Positions 24,391 through 34,165 of a stretch of 64,000 bases of DNA are shown here, piece by piece. The stretch is from the NCBI RefSeq assembly GCF_047663525.1, contig NC_092611.1, positions 8,345,001 through 8,409,000 on the forward strand, read 5' to 3'. The notes under the pieces were generated by a model. The model made no database searches. It was not told the origin of the DNA and was given only the letters and a program-made list of their open reading frames with translations. Source of the DNA: Anas platyrhynchos. Taxonomy: Eukaryota > Chordata > Aves > Anseriformes > Anatidae. The position numbers and the translations under genes are program-made. Numbering within the stretch: position 1 is the first letter of the stretch; every line of letters starts with the position of its first letter.

Positions 24391-24408
24391 CCGCCGGGAA
24401 ACGTAGTT
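24391..24408 (-). promoter_or_regulatory. ACTACA-like motif, reverse
   Basis: On the minus strand this reads AACTACGTTTCCCGGCGG, a partial match to the same SBS1 family, with G in place of A after ACTAC. It points toward the forward motif about 50 bp away. Confidence 0.45.
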
Positions 24409-24438
24409 CGGCGGCGGCGCTTTGCGGCCTGGCCGGCG

Positions 24439-24570
24439 ATGCTCGGCGGCAGCCGCGGTGGCCTCGGTCGCCTGCGGAGCTGCGCCGGGCGGCTGTGGAG
24501 GGGCCGGCGGCGGGCGGCGGCCATGGCCGGCGGCGGCATGGGGCAGCGCATGGTCTGGGTGGACCTGGAG
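24439..24570 (+). CDS. REXO2: REXO2 coding exon 1
   Basis: Residues 1-44: a presequence of the form MLGGSRGG...RRRAAA, internal methionines at 29, 34 and 38, then MVWVDLE with the first two catalytic acids at the exon end. Donor GTGCGG, phase 0. The chosen ATG matches the human MLGGS start. Confidence 0.94.
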
Positions 24571-27500
24571 GTGCGGGGGAGGGCGGCGGGAGAGGGGGTG
24601 AGGGGGTGCGGGGCGGCGGAGAGGGGGGTCGGGGGGGCCTGGGGGGGTCGGGGAGGGGGTGGCCGCGGTGACGGTGCCGCTCCCCTGTGTGGCAGATGAC
24701 GGGGCTGGACGTGGAGAAGGACCAGATCCTGGAGATGGCCTGCCTCATCACCGACTGCGACCTCAACGTCCTGGCTGAGGTGAGCACGGCGCCGGGAGCG
24801 GCCTCACGGAGCACCCCCCCCCCCAGGCCCCATGAGGGCAGTGCTGGCCCCGGGATGCCGAATTGCCCCGAACGACCCCCTCAGGAAGGTTTGGGTTACC
24901 TTGTGCTTTCCCTCCCTGCAGGGCCCCAACCTGATCATCAACCAGCCCGACGAGCTGCTGGATGGCATGTCCGAGTGGTGCAAGGAGCACCACGGGAAGG
25001 TGAGCAACCCTGCCAGTCCCATTTCTTTGTAGCCATGACGTAACTCAGAGGTTCTAGTTGCAGTACAGGCCTCTAAAAAGGGACAACAGAGCTGTGCTGA
25101 ACGGTTTTTGCAATCAAACAGAGGGGATGAAGAATGGGAGAACAGTAAGTATCATCCTTATATACCAAGGAGCTGCCGTGTAGCATTTTACCCACAGTCA
25201 CAAGGCATCCGTGGCATAGCCGCACGTTACATCTGTGTATCTGTAATCTCCATCCCCTGTTGGAACCCTCAAATTGTCCCGAGGTATCCTGTGCTTAGTA
25301 GCTTGGCTTATAATAAGTTTGCATACTGCTTGAAGCTACTTTCTGACTTGAGAATCAAAAGCATCAGCAAAAGCTAACAGTGAATGAGTCCAAGAGAAGG
25401 CTTGAGCAGCAACAGCACACAGGAAAGCTGCAGACTGTGAGACCAGCTTTGGTGGGTCATAGAATAGGACCCCTCACCCTGATACATGCCACTGATTCCC
25501 ACGTTCCAAAGTGGACACTCAGCATTGTGCCTTTTGGCGTGAGATTAAGAGCTGGGTTCAGCTCCCTGCTCTGTGTGCTGAGCTCTGCCGTGGCTGGACT
25601 CCGCAGGAGTTCCAGTCCCTGTGCGGCAGTGGGCTGGGTTGCATGGACCCCTCTGACAGCTCCTCATGTTGAAGCCTGTTCTGTGTTGCGTAAAATAATG
25701 CAAATAATGATTCCAATACGGAAGAAAACGACGTGGTATAACGTATAACGTCCCAACTAAAAATAGCTACAGGGTTGGTGTAGAATAGTCCAGAGCTGGC
25801 AAAACAGAAACTTAGCTGAAAATTAAGGTCCTAGTAGAATTCAACAGATCTGTTTACTGTAAACATTGGATTGCTGTTTTTGCCTGTCCCCCTCAGCACT
25901 GTAAGCCTACCTTATTTTTTTCACTGAAAACTTAACTTTTGTAAGAGTAGATTAATTTTAGTTTTTAGTCACCAAGGAAAGCTTCCTCCTTGCCCGTAGC
26001 AAGAAAGTGAATGGATTTTCCAATCCCTGATTACAAATTTAAATTCAATGTAGTTTTCAATTAAGTGCTGAAGTTTTAAGACACTCACGGCCCCTCCTTC
26101 CTCCCCCCCGGTAGCATCTTACTCTCCCTGGGAAGGATTAGTAAGAGTTTGGAAAATGAATATTAATTTACTGCGATGGGAGCTTTTCCCCTTCTGCAGC
26201 TGAGGACACAAACTCAACTTCAGTTCACAAGTGAATTGAAGATGGTAGCATTCGTTATCACTGCTCCTGAGGAGCTACTTATTTTTAATTGACTAAGAAA
26301 AGAGAAGCAATTAGAATATAGATGAAAATGCAGCCACATAATGAATTTTTTAACCACCACTTGGATCTGTCAAGTAGATTTTTGCAGCACAGTCATGGAA
26401 ATATATAGCATAGCCAGATGGAAAAAAATCGCTGAGAACACTTAGAGCAGATCTGACATTTAACTGTTGAAAAAAAGAAGGATGAAGCTTTTCTGATTTA
26501 TAGTTATCTTGATAAACACTTCAGTCAGAATTCTGATTATTTCTGTTTGTTTACACATACTACTCTGTGCTGGGGAGGCAAATGCCTCTCGTTAAACAGA
26601 AACATAATACTCTCCTGGATCATGTGCGTGCAGGTGTATAAACGAGGCGTGCATAATGTGTCAGTAGTTGAGAGTAACACCCTGTGAAGTATAGCAACAG
26701 AGAGGAAAATCACAGGAGAGGCAGTGTCCTTAGGACTGCTCTATGATCGTCTTCACTTGTGATGGTTTGCGTCTCGCGAGTGGTGCCCTGAAAGTCAGCA
26801 AGGCCTTATACCTCCTTATGGAGGTATAAAGGCGATTGGGTTCCCCAGAATACCTTAAAATACAAAGTGAATTTGTACTCTTAATACTTCTGGGCATGCT
26901 GGGGAGCAAGCAGTACTTTACCGCTTGATCTTTTGCTGTTGAGTATTTCTAGAAATATCTTTGATGGTAGCATATATATAATTTATGACGAATGGCTCTT
27001 TTCTTGCAGTCTGGCCTTACTAAGGCGGTGAAGGAGAGTAAAATTTCATTGCAGCAGGCAGAGTATGAGTTTCTGTCCTTTGTACGACAACAAACACCTC
27101 CCGGTCTCTGTCCTCTTGCAGGTAAAATGTGTTCTTTCTTAATAATAATAATAATGTCATCCCTCCCGCAGTTCCCAGCTGGATGCTGAAAGGCCACTTG
27201 ATGCACGTGGCAGGGATGCTTTAGTTTTCTGTGCAGAGATCTAACATGCGAATCAAAACCTGCTAGTAGAGAAAGGCATCATCTATTCTGCTGATTCCCT
27301 AAAGCAAATATTGCACATTGCTACTGCAGGAAACTTTGAGGGTTTTTTAGCATTAATGTTTCATTGTACAGTTACAATTGGGAAGGGCAACTTAACTGCT
27401 GAGAGCAATCTGTGACCGTAAAATCGGAACAGTAAACCAAAGTGTCTTTTCTTCACTATGCGTATCGAATGAAGCACCAAATGCCAATCTGCCAAATATC

Positions 27501-30011
27501 CTGTTACCTGGAACTAAATTCAGGACATTCACATAGGGCTTTAGGATTATGGCTAAATGAAATTAATACTGATGCCTGTTTTCACTTGGTGAAAAACCCG
27601 ATGCTTTTACAATTCTTTGATACTTATCTGTGCGATAGAAATTGTAGTAACTGAAGAATTAATATAGGGATTATGTATTTAAACCATGTGTGATCCTGAA
27701 ATGAAAATCTGACAAACCTTTACAATCATATTTGCTAGAAAATGAATTATATGAGCTGCCTGTGAATAGCTTTTCGTACCCTATGATCTTTTCCAAGCAT
27801 GCATAGCCTGTTTGTAGTTTAGATGTTCATAGTAGCTTTGCAATGTCTTTGAAGAAACATCTTGTTTTGTGTCTTTGTAGGTAACTCTGTTCATGCAGAT
27901 AAGAAATTTCTTGACAAATACATGCCTCAATTCATGAGGCATCTTCATTACAGGATCATTGATGTGAGCACTGTCAAAGAACTTTGCAGGTAAATATTCC
28001 CCAAATTGAATAGTTATGTGAAAGATAATCTAGGGAAGCCTGTTAAGTGGCACTAACATGCGCTCTTCTAAAACAAGGTTAAAGGCTGCTGGGAGATGGC
28101 TGTGTGCAGCCGTCTCATTCTTTCATCTCTTCTGTTCAGGCTGATGGACAGAATGAACCATAAAGTACTCAGGGAGTGATGTACTCTGCCATTTGCTGCA
28201 CTTTGATTCACGGGGTTGTGGCTTCTCCATAAGCCAGTGAAACTGAACTTCTTTCACCAATTGTAACAAACCCACAGCAGCCACTGGACACGTCAGTGAA
28301 TCCCAATTTCCTTTTTAAATGGTGTTTTTTTTTTGTTTTTTCCTGCTTACAGACGCTGGTATCCAGAAGAATATGAATTTGCACCAAAGAAGGCAGCTTC
28401 TCACAGGTGAGGTTCCTCGTTTTAACAAAGTAGAGCTTGTCATGCAGGAAACATGCTCCTCATGAGCAGAAGCTGGTGCTGCGTGCTTCCTTTGATTCCA
28501 GGCATGTTTGTTCTAATGCAGAAGACAGCAGAGGTTGTACGATTCTGCTCCCTGTCATATAGTTTGTATTCTCCAGTCAGAAGCCTGGTTACTGTAAGGG
28601 AAGGAGGTATAAACATACACAGAGTCAGAAACTTTCTTATCTGTTCTGATTCACTTTGTTTACTATTCAAGCCGAGATGCTTGTTTGGCAATGTAGATAC
28701 ATCTATCACTTTTTAGACATCACAGTGAGAAACCATGTGAAAAAGCTCGCTGAACAGTGCTTTTTTTCTGTCCTTGAATTGGGCAAAGTTGTTCATAGAC
28801 AAACTAAAATTGGAAGACTGCACATGGGGAGATAAGAGTTCTGGTCCTGGCTATTTCCCGAGCTTGTAGTATGTCAGAGAGCGTGTTCTGCTTTCTGTGA
28901 AAGGATTTCATTTTGAGTTATGCTCCTGCCGGCATCTAAGACACCCTTAAAAGTTGAAGTTGCTTTGAGGTTTTGGAAGAAAAGGTGCTGTGTAGTATTA
29001 ACAATTTTTAGAAAGCCACATTTTCTAAGATTTTAAGTTCTTCTGTATAGAGGAGATGGTGGGTCTCACACAAATCCCTTGGGATCCATAGGCTTTGGTA
29101 AGTCCATATGCACAGTAAGTGCATCCATTTTGCTTTTTCATCTGCTCAGACTAAATGTGGAAAAAAGAGCAACACACCTATGCATTGAAATGTCTACTCT
29201 GGGCTTTCTGTAGGCATTACTTGGTGCTTCTAGCTATGACATTCCTAAATGACAGTGGAAGGAAGTAACTGCATCTTTACCTCTTTGTTCTGACATGGCC
29301 TTGTTGGGCAGGAGAGGAGGTTTTGGTATAAAAAGAGAAGGGATGTCTTGTAGAGATCTTGGTGGAAATCACAGGCAGGTGTGCTGCACATTTGAAAACA
29401 TGCAGTAAGATTCCTACTTCTGCACAGACCTTACATTCCTAGCAGGCAGAGCATGGTAACAAAAAGTACTGGGTCAAAACAAGTCAGTCACCCTTGCTCA
29501 CGTAGCAAGCAGATGACTGGCCAGAGCAGGAGCCACAAACGGGTCTCCTGAGTCCTTGTCTCTTTGTTGTCTCAGATTAATAGCGAATTGTTTTTAATAG
29601 TTGAAGCTGTAGAACCTGTTGGCTTTCAAGAGCTTGTATGTCGCGCAGTGACATAAACTAATAAGCTGTACATTACTCCCTGGCACGTCAGTGCTGGTGG
29701 ACTTTTATTGCTTTCCACATGCCCAAGAGTAGCGAGGGTTGTTTTTATTTCTGACAGATTTGTGATCCATGCATATCAGAGTTTTATTTCTCACAGCCTG
29801 GAATTTCTTAGAAGCATTAGAATCCAGATGTAGTTGAAGATGTGTGCAGGCATTTTGAAGCCCTCCTTAATTCTCTTTCAGAGCACTTGATGACATCAGG
29901 GAAAGCATCAAAGAACTTCAGTTCTACAGAGATAGCATCTTCAAGAGGAAAACGGATGAAAAGAAAAGGAAACTAATAGAGAATGGAGAAAGTGATAAAA
30001 CTGCCAGCTGA
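24439..30011 (+). CDS. REXO2: REXO2, oligoribonuclease (3'-5' RNA exonuclease 2)
   Basis: REXO2 is a DEDDh 3'-5' exonuclease that hydrolyses 2-5 nt RNA, especially dinucleotides, to mononucleotides in mitochondria and cytosol. It is the animal counterpart of bacterial Orn. Coding exons are 24439-24570, 24696-24779, 24922-24999, 27010-27121, 27881-27989, 28353-28406 and 29882-30011. Splices are GT-AG, and the joined frame is 699 nt, giving 232 aa against 237 in human. Catalytic residues are present: Asp42 and Glu44 (VDLE), Asp142 ([10 protein letters not shown]), His189 and Asp194 (SHRALDDI). The metal-binding site is therefore intact. Residues 1-28 are Arg/Gly/Ala-rich with almost no acidic residues, as in a mitochondrial presequence. 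Met29 or Met34 could start a cytosolic form, as proposed for human. The tail is Lys/Glu-rich. Near-identity with human from residue 38 onward makes the call secure. Confidence 0.98.
24571..24695 (+). other. REXO2 intron 1, short G-rich intron
   Basis: This 125 bp intron contains many runs of three to seven G on the coding strand between about 24580 and 24660. That satisfies the G-quadruplex pattern several times over. It ends with a brief pyrimidine tract and acceptor TGGCAG. Confidence 0.8.
24696..24779 (+). CDS. REXO2: REXO2 coding exon 2
   Basis: Residues 45-72, [10 protein letters not shown] to NVLAE. It continues the ExoI region of the nuclease fold. Phase 0 at both ends, donor GTGAGC. 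Confidence 0.95.
24922..24999 (+). CDS. REXO2: REXO2 coding exon 3
   Basis: Residues 73-98, [13 protein letters not shown] to EHHGK. Phase 0 at both ends. The acceptor follows a C/T-rich run ending CTGCAG, and the donor is GTGAGC. The upstream intron is only 142 bp. Confidence 0.95.
25000..27009 (+). other. REXO2 intron 3, largest intron (2.0 kb)
   Basis: No nested gene was recognised. The intron holds a C run near 26102-26109 and a strong imperfect hairpin at 26804-26832. The rest is AT-rich and unremarkable. Confidence 0.8.
26804..26832. repeat. Short inverted repeat (hairpin) in REXO2 intron 3
   Basis: CCTTATACCTCC is followed by the loop TTAT and then GGAGGTATAAAGG. This forms a 12 bp stem with one bulged base, including 10 contiguous pairs around the loop. 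It is too short for a typical miRNA precursor. Confidence 0.75.
27010..27121 (+). CDS. REXO2: REXO2 coding exon 4
   Basis: Residues 99-135 plus one base, [10 protein letters not shown] to GLCPLA. Acceptor TTCTTGCAG, donor GTAAAA, phase 1. Confidence 0.96.
27881..27989 (+). CDS. REXO2: REXO2 coding exon 5
   Basis: Residues 136-171 plus two bases. It holds the ExoII motif with catalytic Asp142 and the strand [13 protein letters not shown]. Acceptor CTTTGTAG, donor GTAAAT. Confidence 0.96.
28353..28406 (+). CDS. REXO2: REXO2 coding exon 6
   Basis: A 54 bp exon for residues 172-189 plus two bases: [18 protein letters not shown], with catalytic His189 at its end. Acceptor CTTACAG after a T-rich tract, donor GTGAGG. 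Skipping it would keep the reading frame but remove the catalytic His. Confidence 0.95.
29478..29560 (-). mobile_element. Probable MIR-type SINE remnant in REXO2 intron 6
   Basis: Read on the + strand it resembles the reverse complement of the MIR core: AGTCAGTCACCC, then TCAC...AGCAAGCAG, then GGCCAGAGCAGGA, then GGGTCTCCTGAGTCC. It is highly diverged, so the call is tentative. Confidence 0.4.
29882..30011 (+). CDS. REXO2: REXO2 coding exon 7 (terminal)
   Basis: Residues 190-232 and stop TGA. It begins with RALDDIRES, including the last catalytic acid Asp194, and ends in a charged Lys/Glu helix and a short polar tail. Acceptor TCTCTTTCAG. Confidence 0.96.
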
Positions 30012-30285
30012 TTTCTCATCTTACCAAGCCATCCCATAGCACATACTAGATGTATCTCCTGTTTCTTTTCTGTTTGCCAGTCTTTTGAGAAGCTGCACCC
30101 TTATGTTACCCTGTTTCTTAGCAGTTGATAAAACGCAGATGGAAGCCTGAGTTACTGCTTCTTTTCTGTTTGAGCAAGAAATCTACTACTCAACTCTCAG
30201 CAGCTTCTTTGTTTGTACGTACTAGGTAAAATACGCTGTTTGATACTCCTCTTCCTCTGGTTTTAGATGCAGTCTTTCACTACAC
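30012..30285 (+). other. REXO2 3' UTR
   Basis: About 275 bases of non-coding sequence between the TGA and the AATAAA, with no recognised element. Confidence 0.8.
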
Positions 30286-30291
30286 AATAAA
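30286..30291 (+). terminator. REXO2 poly(A) signal
   Basis: A canonical AATAAA is followed by a T/G-rich stretch (TTTTCATAC, TTTCTTTTGTGTG), as expected downstream of a cleavage site at about 30305-30320. Confidence 0.85.
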
Positions 30292-31839
30292 AACAGTTAC
30301 GTTGAAGGATGATATTTTCATACAGTCTTTCTTTTGTGTGAGACGTAAGTTGGGTATGTCAAGATGCTAGGTGAACCAGCCTCTTGTAAATTGGCAAAAG
30401 AAAATACGATTATTTTCATGATATGGTAATTGTATATTCTTGCTTTGTTTGGGGGTATTTAACGAGAAAGTCCTTTGTGCAACATGTCCATTAAGGAACG
30501 GAATGAAAGCTGCACATCAATAGTACAGTCTACTGGGTATCACACACTTTGGCATCAAGGCATTGCCCCTCTCCAGCTAATGTGCTGCAATTCAGGTAAC
30601 GAATCTGTCTTCAGTTCCAAGGTGAACACTGGTTTGCTTTATAAAACCACCAGGTGGGCAGGATCTGTGTGCAAAGAAGCCGTGTGAGCCACTTGGTTTA
30701 TGAGCAAGCAGATGACATTTCAATTTATAAATCACTCTTAAGTGCTTCAGGTCAGGATAGAAGGTAATGATATGACAGCTGGATCAGCTTTTAATAATCA
30801 CTTTGAAAACGCCTAGCCTGTAATATTTGCGGCTTTCACAACATATTCACGAGACTAGGGAACATGAAAAGTTTTTTGTATGACCTAAACTGACCTGTGG
30901 GCCAGCTTTATGGAGAAGGTATTACTACTCAAATGCTTCTTGGACTGTGGTCCAAGAAAACGTATATAAAAGGAATGTGTGCTGGGAGAGGGACCTGAAC
31001 TTTTCTTTTTTGGTGCAAGCAACACCATCCAGCAACACTTCAGAACATTAAAATTAAAGCAAAAGCATTTAAAAATATTCTGTTTTATAACAGAAGCATA
31101 ATACACTGCTCAAGGGGTAAGTTAACTACCCAGCTGCATGCACAGCCCAGGCTCAATCCATTTGACAGGCAAAACTACTGCACTGGGGAGCCCAGGGAGC
31201 AGCCAGCCCTGTGCCTCAGCTTCACACTACTCTGGCATCATTTGTTGCTGCATTTCTGAATTGCTATTAACCATCCGAGATGGCAAGTGGAACACTCCAG
31301 GCTTCCTGAGACAGCAAGGTACAGACAGAGCTTCAGCATTCGTGGTAACCACCCCTACCTCATCCATCTCTAGATGGCCTCAGCAACACCCGAACTGCTG
31401 CTCATGCATTGCTGTGAGAGCTGCCTGCAAGGGCAGAATAAAAAAACAGTGCTGCACCTTCACACACTCATGTGCCTGTCTCTTGTTTCCTGCTCGTTTT
31501 TTCCTTCTTTTTCCCATTTTCAACGCCATTTATGACATCTGATACTTCCATTACTCCCTTGGCAGTGTGAATGAATAGGTTAAAAGCTTGCTAAGCAGTG
31601 TACAAGGTTTACTAGAAGTGCATGAGGAGTCACGTTGATTTAACATGAGCATTATGTGTTCATTAAACCATTTTGTGCATTCGTCTTTTTAGGACGGAGC
31701 CCAGAGCAGCAGGTTCATGCTCTAATTGACGGGGAGGAACACCCCCAGTATAGTGTTACGGTATGAGAGAATAAGTGCTGGTCAATTTGATCAAACCAGC
31801 AGAAACAATTTCTTTTCAAAAGAAATGTGTCTTCTGAGT

Positions 31840-31875
31840 TTTATTTGGCCAAATAAAAAAAATAAAAAAAAAAAA
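31840..31875. repeat. A-rich low-complexity tract
   Basis: AATAAA-like units merge into a run of A. No gene-like sequence precedes it. Confidence 0.7.
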
Positions 31876-32727
31876 GTCATCACCTGTTCTACATTAATTC
31901 ATTGAGAATGCAAAGGGTATCGTGGAAAAAAAGAAGCACATAGCCCCCCAGTGGTTTTGGAAGAGTCGTTTTTCAGAGATCTCCGTTTCCCTGCTGCAGC
32001 CTGGCCTTGTACTACAGTCTGTACTGATATGCTGCTGCTGAAATAATACGAGAAGGGAAGATTATCATGTTTACTTTCCCACACAGAACAAAAACCTGTT
32101 GCTTTTCTGCTCACACTTTGTAAGCAGCATATGTTTTACATATTGGCCTTTTATAAGATCACGTCTTGAGTCATCTGAATATAAAACCGTCCTTTCATAC
32201 ATCGCAGCCCTACATATAACACCACAAATATCTTATCTCCTATGCATATGGCAAAAATGTCAGATTGCTGCGGAGACGTCCTCTTCGTTTCAGCTAAACA
32301 TGACTGGCTGCTGATTCCACACCGATACCCACTCACCACTCATTAATATTAACGTGGCACTCGCTCTGTTGCTGTTGGCACAGGGCAGGCACTCTGTCGG
32401 TGTCCAGGTCACCGGAGCTGCTCCAGGAAGCCCACGAGAGCTGCACACCCCCACACTGTGCCTGCCTGCTCCCCCTGTGTGCCAGCGAGCTTGGCAGCCC
32501 CCCAAATGGAGCAAGAGGTTCCCCCCCGTGCCATTGTAAGGCTGCATCCTCGCTCCCGCAGCACCAGAGGGGCACAGGGCAGCCGCAGGGGCACCTGGAG
32601 GTGCCAGCAGTCCCCTTTTCTCCCACACCAAACTGGGATATATGGAGTGGAGCTAAGTACAGGCAGGCAGAGGACTGGTTCATTGAGCACTACCTACTGA
32701 GCACTCCCCACTTTACCAATATACTGG

Positions 32728-32766
32728 CTCAATTAAAAAAAAAAATAAAAAAAAAAAATAAAAAGC
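32728..32766. repeat. A-rich low-complexity tract
   Basis: Runs of A broken by single T residues for about 38 bases. Confidence 0.75.
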
Positions 32767-34008
32767 ATTTCTGCTGTTTGTCCTGCAACAACACTAATCC
32801 TGCTCCTGGTGCCAAAAAAAAAAAAAGCCACCACACCAAATGCTGATTCTCAGAAAAGAAAAAGCTCTCTCCTGACAACCAATACCTCCACAGCTTGGAG
32901 GTGCTGGTGCTGCTGGTTTCAGCACAGAGAAATTTAGCCTGAAGCTACAATCCAAAAACAAAACACCTTCAATAAACAGCACAGAAATCCTCTGAGAGCC
33001 ACAATCACAGTGCTCCTCTGCCCGAGGAGGCCAGGGCCAAGCAGTGGCTCCCTGCTGGGCTGGGGGCGCGCACCGACCACAGCACACCAGTGACCTGCCA
33101 CACGTTGTGGCCACCTCCCAGCCTCTCACCGCCACCTGGAATCTCTGCAAGCCTCTGGCAATGTTCTGGACTCACTTCTGATAGAAGCAGTTGTCAAAGA
33201 GATCCTTTTCAAAGTCACTGGGATTCGCGCACAGCTCACGTTAGACCTTAAGCCCCCGGGCACACTCTGAGGCTTAACACAGGGCCACGTTTCCTTGCTG
33301 GTCTGGGTGCTCATGGAATTTAGCCTGGGTCCTCACAGTGAAACCGGGTCCACCCGAGCACCAGCCCACTGTCTGCTCTCTGTCCCTTGCTGGCCACCAG
33401 CAGAAAGTCCTCTGCTGGGGCAGGAGAGCAAAGGAGAAACTGCAACCGTGCCCTCATCAAACGGCTCCAACTTAAAAGCCCAAAGATTCACTGCTAAAGC
33501 TTTTGATTCAGCAAGAAACGTAGCCTTAAGTGTGGATGAATAAATAGCAGCTGTAGAGCAAGAGCTGCCATCTTCTCTTGTAAAGCCTAAGGGCGAGATT
33601 AGGCTGAGGCCCCTGGCGCGTCTGCACACCTTGGAGGTCCATGCGAAGCCCCTCTGGAGCTGGTGGGATTGTGCCATGGGGCAGAGCGGGCAGGATGCCT
33701 GCAGCTGGTGCACGAGGTGGCTTTTTGCACTGCCAAACACACCGGGCACCTCACTGCCATGGCTCGTGGTTTGGGCACCTCACTGGCTCCAGTTGGAGGC
33801 TGTGGATGTCTTACCAGCCTGGCCCAGCTCCCACCACAGCAATGACAAAATCCACACGGACACCAGTGGCAACAAGATTTGCTTCTAAACACTTCAACGT
33901 CTCTGGTAACATGTCAGAATATTGCACCCTCACTCCCCTGGTGCAGGGAGTTACTCATCCTATCCATAATTTAACACCACAGAGCCCAATAACGCACTTG
34001 AATTAAAG

Positions 34009-34165
34009 CTTATCTTCTAGGAACCCATCCAATCTCCACTTGAAGACGATGGTGAATTTATCATTTCCTTTGTTAAAGCGCTCCAGTGTTTAATTACTCT
34101 CATTGTTATGAAGGTGTGTGTTATTCCAAAGCTGCGTTTTTCTGTCTCAATTTTCCATCCCCTGG
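34009..34165 (+). repeat. Old amniote interspersed repeat, fragment
   Basis: The segment resembles a repeat I remember as common in turtle and crocodilian genomes. Its signs are the order CCATCCAATCT, a GATGGTGAAT stretch, CCAGTGTTTAATTACTCTC and a GTGTGTTATTCC stretch. It overlaps in content with the first part of the copy at 47271-47640. The family is probably CR1/L3-related, read opposite to its coding sense, but I cannot assign it firmly. Confidence 0.5.

Larger units (their letters stand above)
24240..24720 (+). promoter_or_regulatory. REXO2 CpG-island promoter
   Basis: A very CpG-dense island runs from about 24240 through exon 1, intron 1 and the start of exon 2. There is no TATA box. 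Two opposed ACTACA-type motifs, resembling ZNF143 (SBS1) sites, occur 113 and 31 bp upstream of the ATG. This architecture suits a constitutively expressed gene for a mitochondrial protein. Confidence 0.8.

Noticed and set aside
24317-24814. 165-codon minus-strand frame across the REXO2 first exons
   Set aside because: It is the shadow of GC-rich exon and promoter sequence, mostly Pro/Ala/Arg from CpG-island codons.
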